Made by a program: the position numbers and the translations under genes. The notes below the pieces were generated by a model. The model made no database searches, was not told the origin of the DNA, and saw nothing but the letters and a program-made list of their open reading frames with translations. From contig NZ_NPDU01000003.1 in the NCBI RefSeq assembly GCF_002811985.1, forward strand, positions 1-64,000: 64,000 nucleotides of DNA, written 5' to 3'. How positions within the stretch are numbered: the first letter of the stretch is position 1; every line of letters starts with the position of its first letter. This stretch comes from Leptospira adleri (GTDB lineage: Bacteria > Spirochaetota > Leptospiria > Leptospirales > Leptospiraceae). Shown here in pieces: positions 29,939-48,930 of the stretch.

Positions 29939-31033
29939 TTGGAAATATTTTTCATCGTTCCCATTATGGCGGTTCTCGCCAACGTAAGTTGTCTCATTGA
30001 AAATATTCGTCGAGATCATCGATTTCATAAATTGATGACCGTATTCTATCTCGCGATCGGGGTTCAAAATGCAACGACCGCCCTGATCTGCGCGGCTCCC
30101 AACGAAGAGATGGGGTTGGCCTTTTGGGTGTTCAATTGTCATTCCTTCTTCATTCTCTCGCCTGTGTTGGTCGGAATGACAAGTTTCTGTACCGGAAGAC
30201 GGATCCTAAATCGTTTTACGATTTTCGTTTTTGTAGTCGCACTGGTTTTTGATTTTTTCTGCTCCTCTTTTCCCCGGCTGATCATCACGGGCTTTCAATC
30301 GTTTCAATTTGGACTCGCGCCTCTCCTCTCTCCGCTCGGAGGTGTTCTCGGGATCGGAATCCACGTCCTTGCATTGTGTGTAAGCATCTACTTTTTTCTA
30401 AAACCGGTTCAGTGGAATGTATTCTTTGAAAAGCGGTTTTTTGTGGGAGTTTTTCTTTTCTGGTGGTTCGCGCTATTTACGAATTTCGTACCTTTGTTTG
30501 GAATCGACCTTCCTCCCTTGCATCCGGTTGCGGATTCAGCGCTTTCCGTGATTCTTTCGGTTTATTTGAATCGATACAATGTGGGAAAAGCGAGTTTACT
30601 TAGAATCACGGCGAACATTCTCATTTCGATCGCGATTGGAGTTACGATCGGAATGTTTTTCTGGTCCTTTTTCAAGTTCATTCCGTTTCACGAAATTTAC
30701 GTCACTGCGATTTCGGCGCTTAGCGCGTGTTCGTTTATGGCGTTCCTTGTTTTTCATTCTTATAAAACCGAAGAACTCGTATCGGTTCCGAATTTGAATC
30801 TGGACGGTTACGGACTTTCCAAACAGGAGATTCGAATCTGCGAACTCATAGAAGCGGGTCACAGCCGAACTTTTATCCAACTGATCCTGAACGTTTCCAA
30901 CGGAACTCTGAGAAATCATCTGAAGAATATTTACGCAAAAGTTTTGCCGGAATCAAAATCGACTTCTAAGGATCAGTTGCAGAGGTTGACCATTCTTCTT
31001 TCAAAGTTGAAAGAGAACGGAAGAATGCGTTAA
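29939..31033 (+). CDS. Membrane-anchored LuxR-type transcriptional regulator
   Basis: 364 residues; TTG at 29939 is the first start, and ATG within residues 10-15 (MAVLANVSCLIEN) is also possible. Seven hydrophobic segments (residues about 5-25, 35-55, 65-90, 95-120, 130-155, 165-190, 215-245) are followed by a cytoplasmic LuxR helix-turn-helix: LSKQEIRICELIEAGHSRTFIQLILNVSNGTLRNHLKNIYAKV. A sensor in the membrane with direct DNA binding is the plausible reading; the ligand is unknown. The 3' end overlaps the small CxxCH gene on the other strand by 4 bases. Confidence 0.83.
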   Translation: MEIFFIVPIMAVLANVSCLIENIRRDHRFHKLMTVFYLAIGVQNATTALICAAPNEEMGLAFWVFNCHSFFILSPVLVGMTSFCTGRRILNRFTIFVFVVALVFDFFCSSFPRLIITGFQSFQFGLAPLLSPLGGVLGIGIHVLALCVSIYFFLKPVQWNVFFEKRFFVGVFLFWWFALFTNFVPLFGIDLPPLHPVADSALSVILSVYLNRYNVGKASLLRITANILISIAIGVTIGMFFWSFFKFIPFHEIYVTAISALSACSFMAFLVFHSYKTEELVSVPNLNLDGYGLSKQEIRICELIEAGHSRTFIQLILNVSNGTLRNHLKNIYAKVLPESKSTSKDQLQRLTILLSKLKENGRMR

Positions 31034-31377
31034 TACGAAGCGGCCCGGATCGATTTCAAAATAAGAATCGAAAAACGGTCCTCGCTTTCGAAGCGCGTCG
31101 AAGTGTTTTTATGGATATGTTCCTCGAATGTTTTCTCCGATCCGGAATGACAGAAGACGCAGCTCCTTTTTTCGAACCGGGATTTATCGTTCGATCGTGT
31201 TTGTAAAATTCGCAGAAGTGTTTCGCCCTCGACGAAAAAAACTTTCTTCGACGACTGTGATATCGTTTTGATTTTTTCCTCGTTTCCGATAAAACTTTTT
31301 TTAACTTCCGGTTCTCCGGCGTTCGCGCTCAATCCTGCAAACAGGAGTAAAACCGCGATTTGGCTCGTTCTAACCAT
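31030..31377 (-). CDS. Small exported protein with a single CxxCH haem-binding motif
   Basis: 115 residues. ATG at 31377, with GAAGAG upstream. Signal peptide MVRTSQIAVLLLFAGLSANA cleaved after ANA. One CVFCH motif (C73, C76, H77) inside RFEKRSCVFCHSGSEKTFEEHIHKN is the c-type haem attachment pattern, and no distant Met ligand is obvious. The rest has no recognised domain. A c-type cytochrome fragment or small haem-binding periplasmic protein is the most economical view; it could also be a metal site. A perfect inverted repeat lies 64-102 bases upstream. Confidence 0.68.
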   Translation of the reverse strand: MVRTSQIAVLLLFAGLSANAGEPEVKKSFIGNEEKIKTISQSSKKVFFVEGETLLRILQTRSNDKSRFEKRSCVFCHSGSEKTFEEHIHKNTSTRFESEDRFSILILKSIRAASY

Positions 31378-31440
31378 TTACTCTTCGATTTCCTTTCCAA
31401 TAATTATAACCGTTTTGTCCTGGCGTTTTCCAATCCCAGT

Positions 31441-31479
31441 TGTCATGGATTATAATTTACTTCCATGACACTTGTCATG
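31441..31479. promoter_or_regulatory. Three-half-site palindromic operator
   Basis: TGTCATGGA at 31441-31449 and TCCATGACA at 31462-31470 are exact 9-base inverted repeats separated by 12 AT-rich bases. CATGACA at 31464-31470 and TGTCATG at 31473-31479 are exact 7-base inverted repeats with a 2-base gap, sharing the middle half-site. This gives three equal half-sites in the order forward, reverse, forward. It lies upstream of the minus-strand CxxCH gene. The matching regulator is unknown. Confidence 0.6.
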
Positions 31480-32020
31480 TTTTCGGGTTTATATAGATAA
31501 AACCGGAAGAATCTCGGTTTCAATCGTATCAAAAAGCCCCGTTTCGAAGGACTTGATTGCGTTGAAAAATGGGTCGCGAGAAAGACGGACCGACTAACAA
31601 GGGAATGGCGATTTGGAACGGAAATTCTTATCTTAAAAATCGGAGAGCGGATGGGTTTTAATTGCAGTCTGAGTAACGAATGTTTTGGCTGATTGTTTTC
31701 GCTTCAATCGAAACGGTTTGTGTCTTTGAAAGTTCGCCTAACGTTCTGAATTCTTATTTAGATGGGGATGGGGAAATTGTTTCGAGTCCGTTTCGGAAAA
31801 CGAAAATGGAGGATTGTTTTTTTTCTAACTTGAGAATCGCATCGAGAATGGGCTCACAAATTCGGACGGTCCATTTTTTGAAACGAAATCGGATTCGCGA
31901 AAGAAAGTTTCGAGATCGTTGCACGTCCTTTGATTTCAAACGGTGCGAATTCTAAGATGGAGAATCTGGTCGAGAAAATTCTCCCGAAAAGGAATCAACA
32001 AGAAAGTGTGATTCCTTGAA
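31480..32020. other. Gap without supported gene
   Basis: About 540 bases between the operator upstream of the CxxCH gene and the end of the BASS transporter gene. I see only a 91-residue frame at 31680-31955 and a shorter opposite frame; neither has a family resemblance or good ribosome site. It may hold the remains of a lost gene or the promoter of the small minus-strand gene. No RNA fold was recognised. Confidence 0.5.
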
Positions 32021-32971
32021 TTATTTCTTTCCGTTCGGATCGGATCTTCTCCAAAGCGCGGCTAAGAGACTTCCGATGAGAGAATGGACCAAACTGGAAA
32101 TCGCCGCGGGAATGGCGACTAACGGATCGGGAAAATTATTCCTTGAAAGTACTACTCCGAGTCCGGAGTTTTGCATTCCTACTTCGATGGAAATGGTTCT
32201 CGCGGTCTTTCGATTTCGGATGAATAACCAAGAGAGAACGTAACCGAAAAGGAAACCCGAAACGTGCAGGCTAACAACGGCCAAGATCAAAGTCCCAGCG
32301 GACTGTAGAATCTTTTCTCTTCCCGATCCCAAAATCGAAGATACGATCATCGTAATTAGAATTACGGCGACGAGCGGAGATACGATCTGGATCTTTTTTG
32401 AAATCTTCGGAAGATAAGAATTCAGTAATACTCCCAACGCTACCGGAAGAATCACGACTTGAAAGGTGTCGAAAAAAAGTCCTCCGGCGGAAGCCTTGAC
32501 TCCCTGCCCTATCAAAAACAAAGTTAGAAGAGGAGTCATAAAAACGGAAAGAATCGTGGAGGAGGCGGTCATCGAAACGGAAAGAGCCAAGTCCCCCTTT
32601 GCGAGATAGGTTATTACGTTAGACGCCACACCTCCGGGGCAACAGGATACTACGATCAAACCCGTCGCGAGCGGCGTGGGTAGATCGAGAAGAATTCCGA
32701 TTCCCCATCCGGACAAAGGCATCACCGTATATTGAAGAACAACTCCCGCAAAAACGGGGATTGGAGTTTTGAAAACGTCTTTGAAGTCCTGGGGTAAAAG
32801 TGTGATTCCCATTCCGAGCATCGTTATCCCGAGCCCGTATGTGATCCAAGGCCCGCTAAACCAGGTAAACCATTCCGGATAAAAGAAGGAAAGAATCGAA
32901 CCGCTCAAAACCCATGCCGGAAACAATAGGGTCCCGATCTCGCCGATTTTTTGAAATTTGTTTGCCGCCAA
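32021..32971 (-). CDS. Bile-acid/sodium symporter (BASS) family transporter
   Basis: 316 residues and ten hydrophobic segments. The family signature GLIVVSCCPGGVASNVITYLAKGDLALSVSMTASSTILS and the second signature ISIEVGMQNSGLGVVLSRNNF are both present; TYGLGITMLGMGITLLPQDF is the first conserved region. BASS proteins import organic anions such as bile acids, pantothenate or 2-keto acids together with sodium. The substrate cannot be read from the sequence. It lies alone on the minus strand with a 398-base repeat-bearing gap upstream. Confidence 0.9.
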   Translation of the reverse strand: MAANKFQKIGEIGTLLFPAWVLSGSILSFFYPEWFTWFSGPWITYGLGITMLGMGITLLPQDFKDVFKTPIPVFAGVVLQYTVMPLSGWGIGILLDLPTPLATGLIVVSCCPGGVASNVITYLAKGDLALSVSMTASSTILSVFMTPLLTLFLIGQGVKASAGGLFFDTFQVVILPVALGVLLNSYLPKISKKIQIVSPLVAVILITMIVSSILGSGREKILQSAGTLILAVVSLHVSGFLFGYVLSWLFIRNRKTARTISIEVGMQNSGLGVVLSRNNFPDPLVAIPAAISSLVHSLIGSLLAALWRRSDPNGKK

Positions 32972-33084
32972 TGAAATCGTTTCTTCCTTTGAATTGTCTT
33001 TTTTTATTCCCTTCGAATTTGTAAGAGAAATTTTCTTCCGATTTTTTATCTAAGAATCCGTTGGAAGAATAGAAATATTTTTTT

Positions 33085-33341
33085 GTAAGAGTTCCTACGT
33101 TTTTCTTCGGAAACATTCCGCATCGAAAGGTCCGAGTTATCTAAAGAATCCTTTTTTGGTTCTTTTTCACAAGGAAAGCCTGAGTTTATGAAATCTTCCT
33201 TTGGAACTTTGTCAACGCGTCTAAGCGACAAAATTCGTAGGAACTCCTACTGTGTTTTAAAAGTTCCGGAAATTTTTCTTCGAGGTTTTGACTAACGTTC
33301 CATCTTGTTCTTCCGCGCCCGATTTTTGTAAGACCTCCTAC
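33085..33341. repeat. Cluster of three GTAGGA-type near-palindromes
   Basis: In the gap 32972-33369: GTAAGAGTTCCTAC (33085-33098), GTAGGAACTCCTAC (33237-33250, a perfect 6-2-6 palindrome) and GTAAGACCTCCTAC (33328-33341). The gap contains no supported gene; two short minus-strand frames in it look spurious. Motif 3 is close to the end of the aminotransferase gene. Confidence 0.7.
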
Positions 33342-33369
33342 ATTCCGGGGTTTGAACGAACTTTGCTTT

Positions 33370-34527
<1,158 letters not shown>

Positions 34528-34536
34528 TCTTATGGA

Positions 34537-35397
<861 letters not shown>

Positions 35398-35458
35398 TTA
35401 AAGATTCTCCCGATTTCTTTGCTATCTTAGTTAAGTTACAGACTGAATCAATAATTAT

Positions 35459-36085
<627 letters not shown>

Positions 36086-36172
36086 CTGAACCTTCTTCTT
36101 GGGAATTGGGATTGTAATTTTGTACAGAGCCTGGATTCTGTCATCCAGAATCGGAAAAACAAAGAGGGATAA

Positions 36173-37165
<993 letters not shown>

Positions 37166-37255
37166 GAACGGGTTTTTGACTTTACACCAGGGTTTTGCAA
37201 GGTTCCCTAGAAAGAGAACTTTGTAGGGCCTTTTCAAAAAAGAGAAACATTCAAA

Positions 37256-41337
<4,082 letters not shown>

Positions 41338-41350
41338 GAGAAAACGTCCT

Positions 41351-42400
41351 TTGAGCGGGTTAGAATCATCCGGGGTTTCTTCCGGCGGAGTCCGATCGAC
41401 CGGAATTCGCAGAAAGGCCCTTCCCTCCGCGGAAGAATTCGTGAAGGGAATTCTTTCCGGAGATAAGATGATTCTCGCCCGAGCGATTACGCTTGTGGAA
41501 AGCTCACTCCCCGCTCACAAAGAACTCGCGGAAAAAATCATCGACGCTTGTCTTCCGCATTCCGGCAATTCCATAAGAATCGGAATCACAGGAATTCCCG
41601 GAGTCGGTAAAAGTACATTCATCGAAGCCTTCGGGATGCACGTCCTATCCCAGGAAAAAAAACTCGCCGTTCTTACGATCGATCCTTCGAGTCAGATCTC
41701 TGGAGGAAGTATTCTCGGGGATAAAACGAGAATGTTCGAGTTGTCCAAAAATCAATCCGCATTCATTAGGCCTTCTCCTTCCGGAGATTCTTTGGGAGGT
41801 GTCGCGAGAAAGACGAGAGAAACGATCTATCTCTGCGAGGCGGCGGGTTTTGATACAATCTTTGTGGAAACGGTCGGAGTCGGACAATCCGAGACCGCGG
41901 TGCATTCCATGGTCGATTTGTTTTTACTTCTTTTGATCGCCGGAGCCGGAGACGAACTTCAGGGAATCAAAAGAGGAATTATGGAAATGGCGGATCTTTT
42001 CGCAGTGACCAAAGCGGACGGAGACAACAAAACCAGAGCGGAACTGACTCGCGTCGAAACGCAATCCGCGATTCATTTTTTTCCTTCCAATGAGAACGGA
42101 TGGACTCCGAAGGTGCTTTCCTGCTCCGCGGTTACGAAGGAAGGGATCTCCGAAATCTGGACGCAAATATTAGAATATGAGAAAACTCTAAAGTCCAACG
42201 GGCACTTTGAAATCCGCAGAACCGATCAGGCGAAATACTGGCTGGAAGAAACCGTATCGGAACATTTGATGGGTGATTTTTACGCTCGGATGAAGGATCT
42301 CTATCAGGACATGGAGGACAAAGTGAGCCGACACAAGATCAGTTCCTTTCAGGCGGCGGAGCGATTGATCGAAGAATATAGAAAGAGAAACCATACGTAA
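41351..42400 (+). CDS. meaB: Methylmalonyl-CoA mutase GTPase chaperone MeaB
   Basis: 349 residues from TTG 41351 (SGLESSGVSSGG), preceded by AGGAG at 41337-41341. P-loop RIGITGIPGVGKSTFIEAFG, Walker B VLTIDPSSQISGGSILGDKTRMFEL, AFIRPSPSGDSLGGVARKTRETIYLCEAAGFDTIFVETVGVGQSE, and the base-specificity segment VTKADGDN. MeaB/ArgK protects and reloads the adenosylcobalamin-dependent mutase with GTP hydrolysis. Its position right after mutB fits. The gap 42401-42705 behind it contains the regulatory region of the TonB operon. Confidence 0.95.
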   Translation: MSGLESSGVSSGGVRSTGIRRKALPSAEEFVKGILSGDKMILARAITLVESSLPAHKELAEKIIDACLPHSGNSIRIGITGIPGVGKSTFIEAFGMHVLSQEKKLAVLTIDPSSQISGGSILGDKTRMFELSKNQSAFIRPSPSGDSLGGVARKTRETIYLCEAAGFDTIFVETVGVGQSETAVHSMVDLFLLLLIAGAGDELQGIKRGIMEMADLFAVTKADGDNKTRAELTRVETQSAIHFFPSNENGWTPKVLSCSAVTKEGISEIWTQILEYEKTLKSNGHFEIRRTDQAKYWLEETVSEHLMGDFYARMKDLYQDMEDKVSRHKISSFQAAERLIEEYRKRNHT

Positions 42401-42602
42401 ACCTTTCCGGACCTCTCCTGTATCGGAATTGTTCCCCAAAATCTCCTCGAATTCAGTTTGAATTTTCTTTTTTCGAACCGTATTTTTTCGAGAAACGAAA
42501 CTTTTTTTCTATGAGCTTGTCATTCTTTCCCAAAAATGAAGATTAAAATGATCAGGAGAATTCGGTTCGCAGTGATCGGTTAAGAATTTATTCTTGCAAG
42601 TA

Positions 42603-42629
42603 TATCTGGCAGATAGTATCTGGTAGATA
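42603..42629. promoter_or_regulatory. Tandem double palindrome upstream of TonB operon
   Basis: TATCTGGCAGATA (42603-42615) and TATCTGGTAGATA (42617-42629) are each 5-3-5 perfect inverted repeats, and together form a direct repeat with a 14-base period. They lie 77-103 bases upstream of the ATG at 42706. A possible -35 (TTGCAA at 42594-42599) precedes them, so binding would cover the core promoter. The rest of the 305-base gap (42401-42705) shows nothing else I can support. The regulator is unknown. Confidence 0.6.
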
Positions 42630-42705
42630 TAGATCCGACCGGAAGATTATTACATAAAAATAGCTTCTTCCGAGGAACTGATTTACCCCGTTGCAGGCAG
42701 GTATT

Positions 42706-43086
42706 ATGAGATCGTCTCAGATTTTCGCTTTCATTCTTTGTTCATTGATTCTTTCAAATTGCGCCACTTCGTCCGCCGGAATGGCGACCAGTAACATCCC
42801 CGTAGCCGATCGTAAATATAAGGTCGTCGGTCCGGTCGAAGGTCATAAAAGTTGGAACACGTTCGACATGGCGATCCTAGGCATTCCCCTTTCGGAGCCT
42901 CCGATCGACAAGCTCGTCAATTCGATGTTAGCTGAAAAAGAGGCCGACGCTTTGATCAACATCCGTTATTGGACCGACAAATACATTCTTCTTTTTATCA
43001 CCGTGAATCGTCTGCACATCAACGCTGAAGCGATCAAATTCGAGGATCAACTCAATGACCAATCCGGTAAAAAGAGAACTAAATAA
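42706..43086 (+). CDS. Lipoprotein, first gene of TonB operon
   Basis: ATG at 42706 (MRSSQIFAFILCSLIL) with AGGCAGGT a few bases before it is preferred over a TTG at 42691. About 126 residues with lipobox LILSNC. The domain is small and beta-rich, SNIPVADRKYKVVGPVEGHKSW to LLFITVNRLHINAEAIKF, and contains the pattern of a conserved leptospiral secreted-protein family I do not have a name for. The next gene has a similar layout (D-[YI]-L-x-x-[ES]-x-G pattern: FDMAILGIPLSEP and FFVFGMIPITNP), so the two are probably paralogues. Leading gene of a long plus-strand operon. Confidence 0.78.
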   Translation: MRSSQIFAFILCSLILSNCATSSAGMATSNIPVADRKYKVVGPVEGHKSWNTFDMAILGIPLSEPPIDKLVNSMLAEKEADALINIRYWTDKYILLFITVNRLHINAEAIKFEDQLNDQSGKKRTK

Positions 43087-43693
43087 AAAGATTTTTCGTT
43101 TTTTCGGAAACGGAATCTTTTTGATCCTTCTTCTTTCGATCCTCGGAAATTGTATGGGGGCCTCCCTCTTTTCTCCGGGTGGCAGAGTGCGTTCGCCAGG
43201 AATCTATGATTCTGCGACGATCATACGGACTTCCGGTTACGATATTCTGGAAGAATCCATCGGAGAATCGTCTACGTTTTTCGTGTTTGGAATGATTCCG
43301 ATCACAAATCCGATCAGCATCGACTATGCGCTCAGCCAGGCGGTTCAAAAGGTTCCGGGCGGAAGAAGTATCGTAAATATCAAGGTTTGGCATGAAACCC
43401 ACGTTATGTTTCCTTTGGGAACCGTATCCGTTTTAAAAGTAAAAGGAAACGTCATCGGAAACCGGGAAGAAGCGGAAAAACTAAAACTCGAACAACAAAG
43501 AAAAGACGCGGAAGCCGCAAAAAATCCTGCGGCGGAATCGAACTCCGCTCCTTCCGAAGGAATTTCGGTCGGAGGAAATAAGTCCTCCGATTCCTCCCGG
43601 GAATCCGGTGGAATCTCCGTAGGCGGAAAAAAGTCTTCAAAGTCGTCTTCTCAAGAATCCGGCGGGATTTCGGTCGGCGGTAAAAAGAATTAG
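43055..43693 (+). CDS. Lipoprotein with three GISVGG repeats
   Basis: 212 residues; ATG 43055 overlaps the previous gene by 32 bases. A hydrophobic stretch (GIFLILLLSIL) leads to GNCMG as lipobox. The middle, SATIIRTSGYDILEESIGESSTFFVFGMIPITNPISIDYALSQAVQKVPGGRSIVNIKVW, resembles the upstream lipoprotein. From about residue 150 there is a Glu/Lys/Ala helix (KLEQQRKDAEAAKNP) and a C-terminal Ser/Lys-rich tail with three copies of GISVGG(K/N)K separated by Ser-rich spacers. Possibly a repeat used for binding or for spanning peptidoglycan; no known function. Confidence 0.8.
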   Translation: MTNPVKRELNKKIFRFFGNGIFLILLLSILGNCMGASLFSPGGRVRSPGIYDSATIIRTSGYDILEESIGESSTFFVFGMIPITNPISIDYALSQAVQKVPGGRSIVNIKVWHETHVMFPLGTVSVLKVKGNVIGNREEAEKLKLEQQRKDAEAAKNPAAESNSAPSEGISVGGNKSSDSSRESGGISVGGKKSSKSSSQESGGISVGGKKN

Positions 43694-43694
43694 T

Positions 43695-44063
43695 ATGTTT
43701 GAATATAATAAAAAACGTAAGTTTCGAACGTTCTTATACGGGTTGTCGATCGGGATGATTTTGTTTTCTCAAAACTGCGCTCGGCCCGAGGTCGTTCATC
43801 CGAATGATTCTCAAAGTCAGATCTATGCGGCCGCGAGTTATTTGGCTCATAAATGCGGAACTCCGATTCCGGTTCCCTTCCCGATTATCGTCGAGGACGT
43901 TCAACAGAAGAACTTGGATCTTTGCAGCATCGCAATCACGAGATCGGAATGTCCTTTTGTTTCTTATCCTTTTGCCTGCGTTTTGCTCTACGTCGACAAA
44001 CCCCTGGATGATATTCCTTGGTATTTCAACTTCCAGGAAGTTTTCGTAAAAACTAAATTATAG
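43695..44063 (+). CDS. Small lipoprotein of TonB operon
   Basis: 122 residues with hydrophobic stretch FLYGLSIGMILF and lipobox SQNC. The mature part has cysteines in HKCGTP, LDLCSIA, SECPF and FACVLLY, which could form disulfides. No domain recognised. One base after the stop of the GISVGG lipoprotein gene, so co-transcribed and probably co-translated. A surface accessory protein of the TonB transporter is a reasonable guess from position. Confidence 0.76.
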   Translation: MFEYNKKRKFRTFLYGLSIGMILFSQNCARPEVVHPNDSQSQIYAAASYLAHKCGTPIPVPFPIIVEDVQQKNLDLCSIAITRSECPFVSYPFACVLLYVDKPLDDIPWYFNFQEVFVKTKL

Positions 44064-44071
44064 AAAGGCAG

Positions 44072-46602
<2,531 letters not shown>

Positions 46603-46603
<1 letters not shown>

Positions 46604-47118
46604 TGAAAAGAAATCGACTCTTGCAATGGAAAGAATCGATCGTAAATCTGATCGTGATTCTTTTTGTAATGAATTGGGTTTGGAACTGTAACAACTTACC
46701 GAACGACGACGACAGTTTCAATCGTGATAACGAGAAAAGAGTGATCCTTCAATACTTACTCTTGCCTCCGACCGATCCGATTCAGTCCTGTGTCGCATCC
46801 TTGCAGGCGGCAAAGTCTTGTTTGGATAAGGCTCCGGATCTGCCCACTCCGCTTTCCGAAGTCGGAATCGTAACTTTGTTCAGCGGGAGCGCAGCGCTCG
46901 GGACGTATCAGAATTATTGCACGTCCTTGGTCAACTCGGCGACTTTCGTAAAATTTACGGATCGAGCCAAAGCGTGTCTTATGGACTGTAACAAGTCTTA
47001 TTGGACCAATCGGAATTCTTCGGGAACCTGCAATCAAAGCGGACTGTCTCAGATAACGGGACTTTCCACCGGAACGTTTTCGTGTACAAAAACCTGTGTG
47101 AGCATTTCAGGCGAATAG
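46603..47118 (+). CDS. Cys-rich lipoprotein of TonB operon
   Basis: 171 residues; ATG 46603 overlaps the receptor stop (TGATG). Signal with lipobox WNC (NLIVILFVMNWVWNC). The mature part has eight cysteines (QSCVAS, KSCLDK, NYCTSL, KACLMDCNK, GTCNQS, FSCTKTC), so a disulfide-rich fold is likely. No family recognised. It follows the receptor directly and may be a partner on the cell surface. The 65-base gap before exbB could hold an internal promoter. Confidence 0.8.
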
Positions 47119-47183
47119 ACGATTGAAAACTGAGTGACTTCGTCGCCAGATTTAAAAAATAAAGATATTAGAGGATCTACATC

Positions 47184-47798
<615 letters not shown>

Positions 47799-47815
47799 TT
47801 AGAGGAGATCGGACT

Positions 47816-48220
47816 ATGGCAGGAACTACCCCATCCGGCGACGGAGACGAAATCGGCAATATCAACATCACTCCGATGGTGGACGTGATCTTGGTTCTTT
47901 TGGTTATCTTTATGGTAACCGCGAACTTTTTAAAAAAAGAATCCATCAATATCAATCTTCCCAAGGTGGAAGCGGCGGATCCCAACGTGGCGCAATCCGT
48001 ACAAGTCGCTTTGACAAAAGACGGTAAAATTCTTTTGGAAGGAGCGGACACTTCGATCGAAAGGTTGAAGGCTCAATTGGAAAGAGATTCTAAGATCAGG
48101 CCGAATATGCGTCTGACTCTGTCTGCGGATTCTTCCCTGCCCTATGGAAAGATTGCGGAGACGATGGGAGTGATCCGCAGGGCGGGCGTTACTAAGATCG
48201 CCCTTTCGGTTAAACGTTAG
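47816..48220 (+). CDS. exbD: ExbD/TolR-type motor subunit
   Basis: 134 residues: short cytoplasmic N-terminus (DGDEIGNINITPMVDVILVLLVIFMVTANFL), where the conserved membrane Asp is in PMVDVILVLLVIF, and a periplasmic domain (NINLPKVEAADPNVAQSVQVALTKDGKILLEGADTS to VTKIALSVKR). AGAGGAG precedes the ATG. Partner of the ExbB subunit 18 bases upstream. Confidence 0.93.
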   Translation: MAGTTPSGDGDEIGNINITPMVDVILVLLVIFMVTANFLKKESININLPKVEAADPNVAQSVQVALTKDGKILLEGADTSIERLKAQLERDSKIRPNMRLTLSADSSLPYGKIAETMGVIRRAGVTKIALSVKR

Positions 48221-48238
48221 GCGAAACAGGTAATAAGA

Positions 48239-48877
48239 ATGGCAAGCGTTCCCGAAATCAAACAGAAGATTCTCAAATTCGGTCTATTTAAGTTTTGTCT
48301 GATCGCGTCTTTTGTTTTGCACTCGGTCACGATCGGCGCTTATTTTATTGCGACATACATTCCCGATTCCGAGATTTCTTCGGACGACTTGGTGGCTCAA
48401 GACGTGGAAGTTGACTTGGAGGAAATTCCTCCCGAACTCATCGGAGGTACGTCTTCTCCCGCTCCCGTTGAAAAACAAGATTGGGTGGAAGGTTCCAATC
48501 AAAACGCCGACGATCCGATCGACGAGGACTTGAATCCGAACGCACTTTCTGGAAACGGAACCGATAAGGACGGATTTCTTTTTTCCTACAACGGAGACAA
48601 AACTCCGACTCCGATCATCGATTTTGATCTGAGAGATTTTTTCCCCGCACAGGCTAAGTCCGCCGGAATCGTTTCCAAACAAGTCATCGTAATCGTTCAG
48701 ATCGACGAGCAAGGAAACTTGCAAGGCGCTAAGGTCGCGTCCGGTAAAGCGGGATTCGGGTTTGACGAAGCGGCGATTAAGATCGTAAAGATGGCGCGCT
48801 GGAGCCCGGGTTATGTGCAAGGAAGACCGACTCGGATGTCTCATAGGGTTCCGATTTCGTTTAATCTCGAAGATTGA
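48239..48877 (+). CDS. tonB: TonB-type energy transducer
   Basis: 212 residues. N-terminal membrane helix (FKFCLIASFVLHSVTIGAYFIA), a periplasmic linker rich in Glu, Asp and Pro (IPPELIGGTSSPAPVEKQDW), and the C-terminal TonB domain: KQVIVIVQIDEQGNLQGAKVASGKAGFGFDEAAIKIVKMARWSPGYVQGRPTRMSHRVPISFNLE, with the ArWxPG motif of TonB proteins. It couples the proton motive force from ExbB/ExbD to the receptor at 44072. 19 bases after exbD. Confidence 0.92.
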   Translation: MASVPEIKQKILKFGLFKFCLIASFVLHSVTIGAYFIATYIPDSEISSDDLVAQDVEVDLEEIPPELIGGTSSPAPVEKQDWVEGSNQNADDPIDEDLNPNALSGNGTDKDGFLFSYNGDKTPTPIIDFDLRDFFPAQAKSAGIVSKQVIVIVQIDEQGNLQGAKVASGKAGFGFDEAAIKIVKMARWSPGYVQGRPTRMSHRVPISFNLED

Positions 48878-48930
48878 ATTCGTAATTTCTCCCCGTCTTT
48901 TTCCGTTTCTTTTCGTCAAAAAATTATAGA

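Noticed and set aside
31680..31955. 91-codon plus-strand frame in a gene-free gap
   Set aside because: No ribosome site, no signal or domain, and an opposite frame of similar quality exists. Possibly a gene remnant, but I cannot support it.
37166..37255. Possible B12 riboswitch before the mutase operon
   Set aside because: The gap is only 90 bases and shows no B12-box-like sequence, too short for the complete aptamer.
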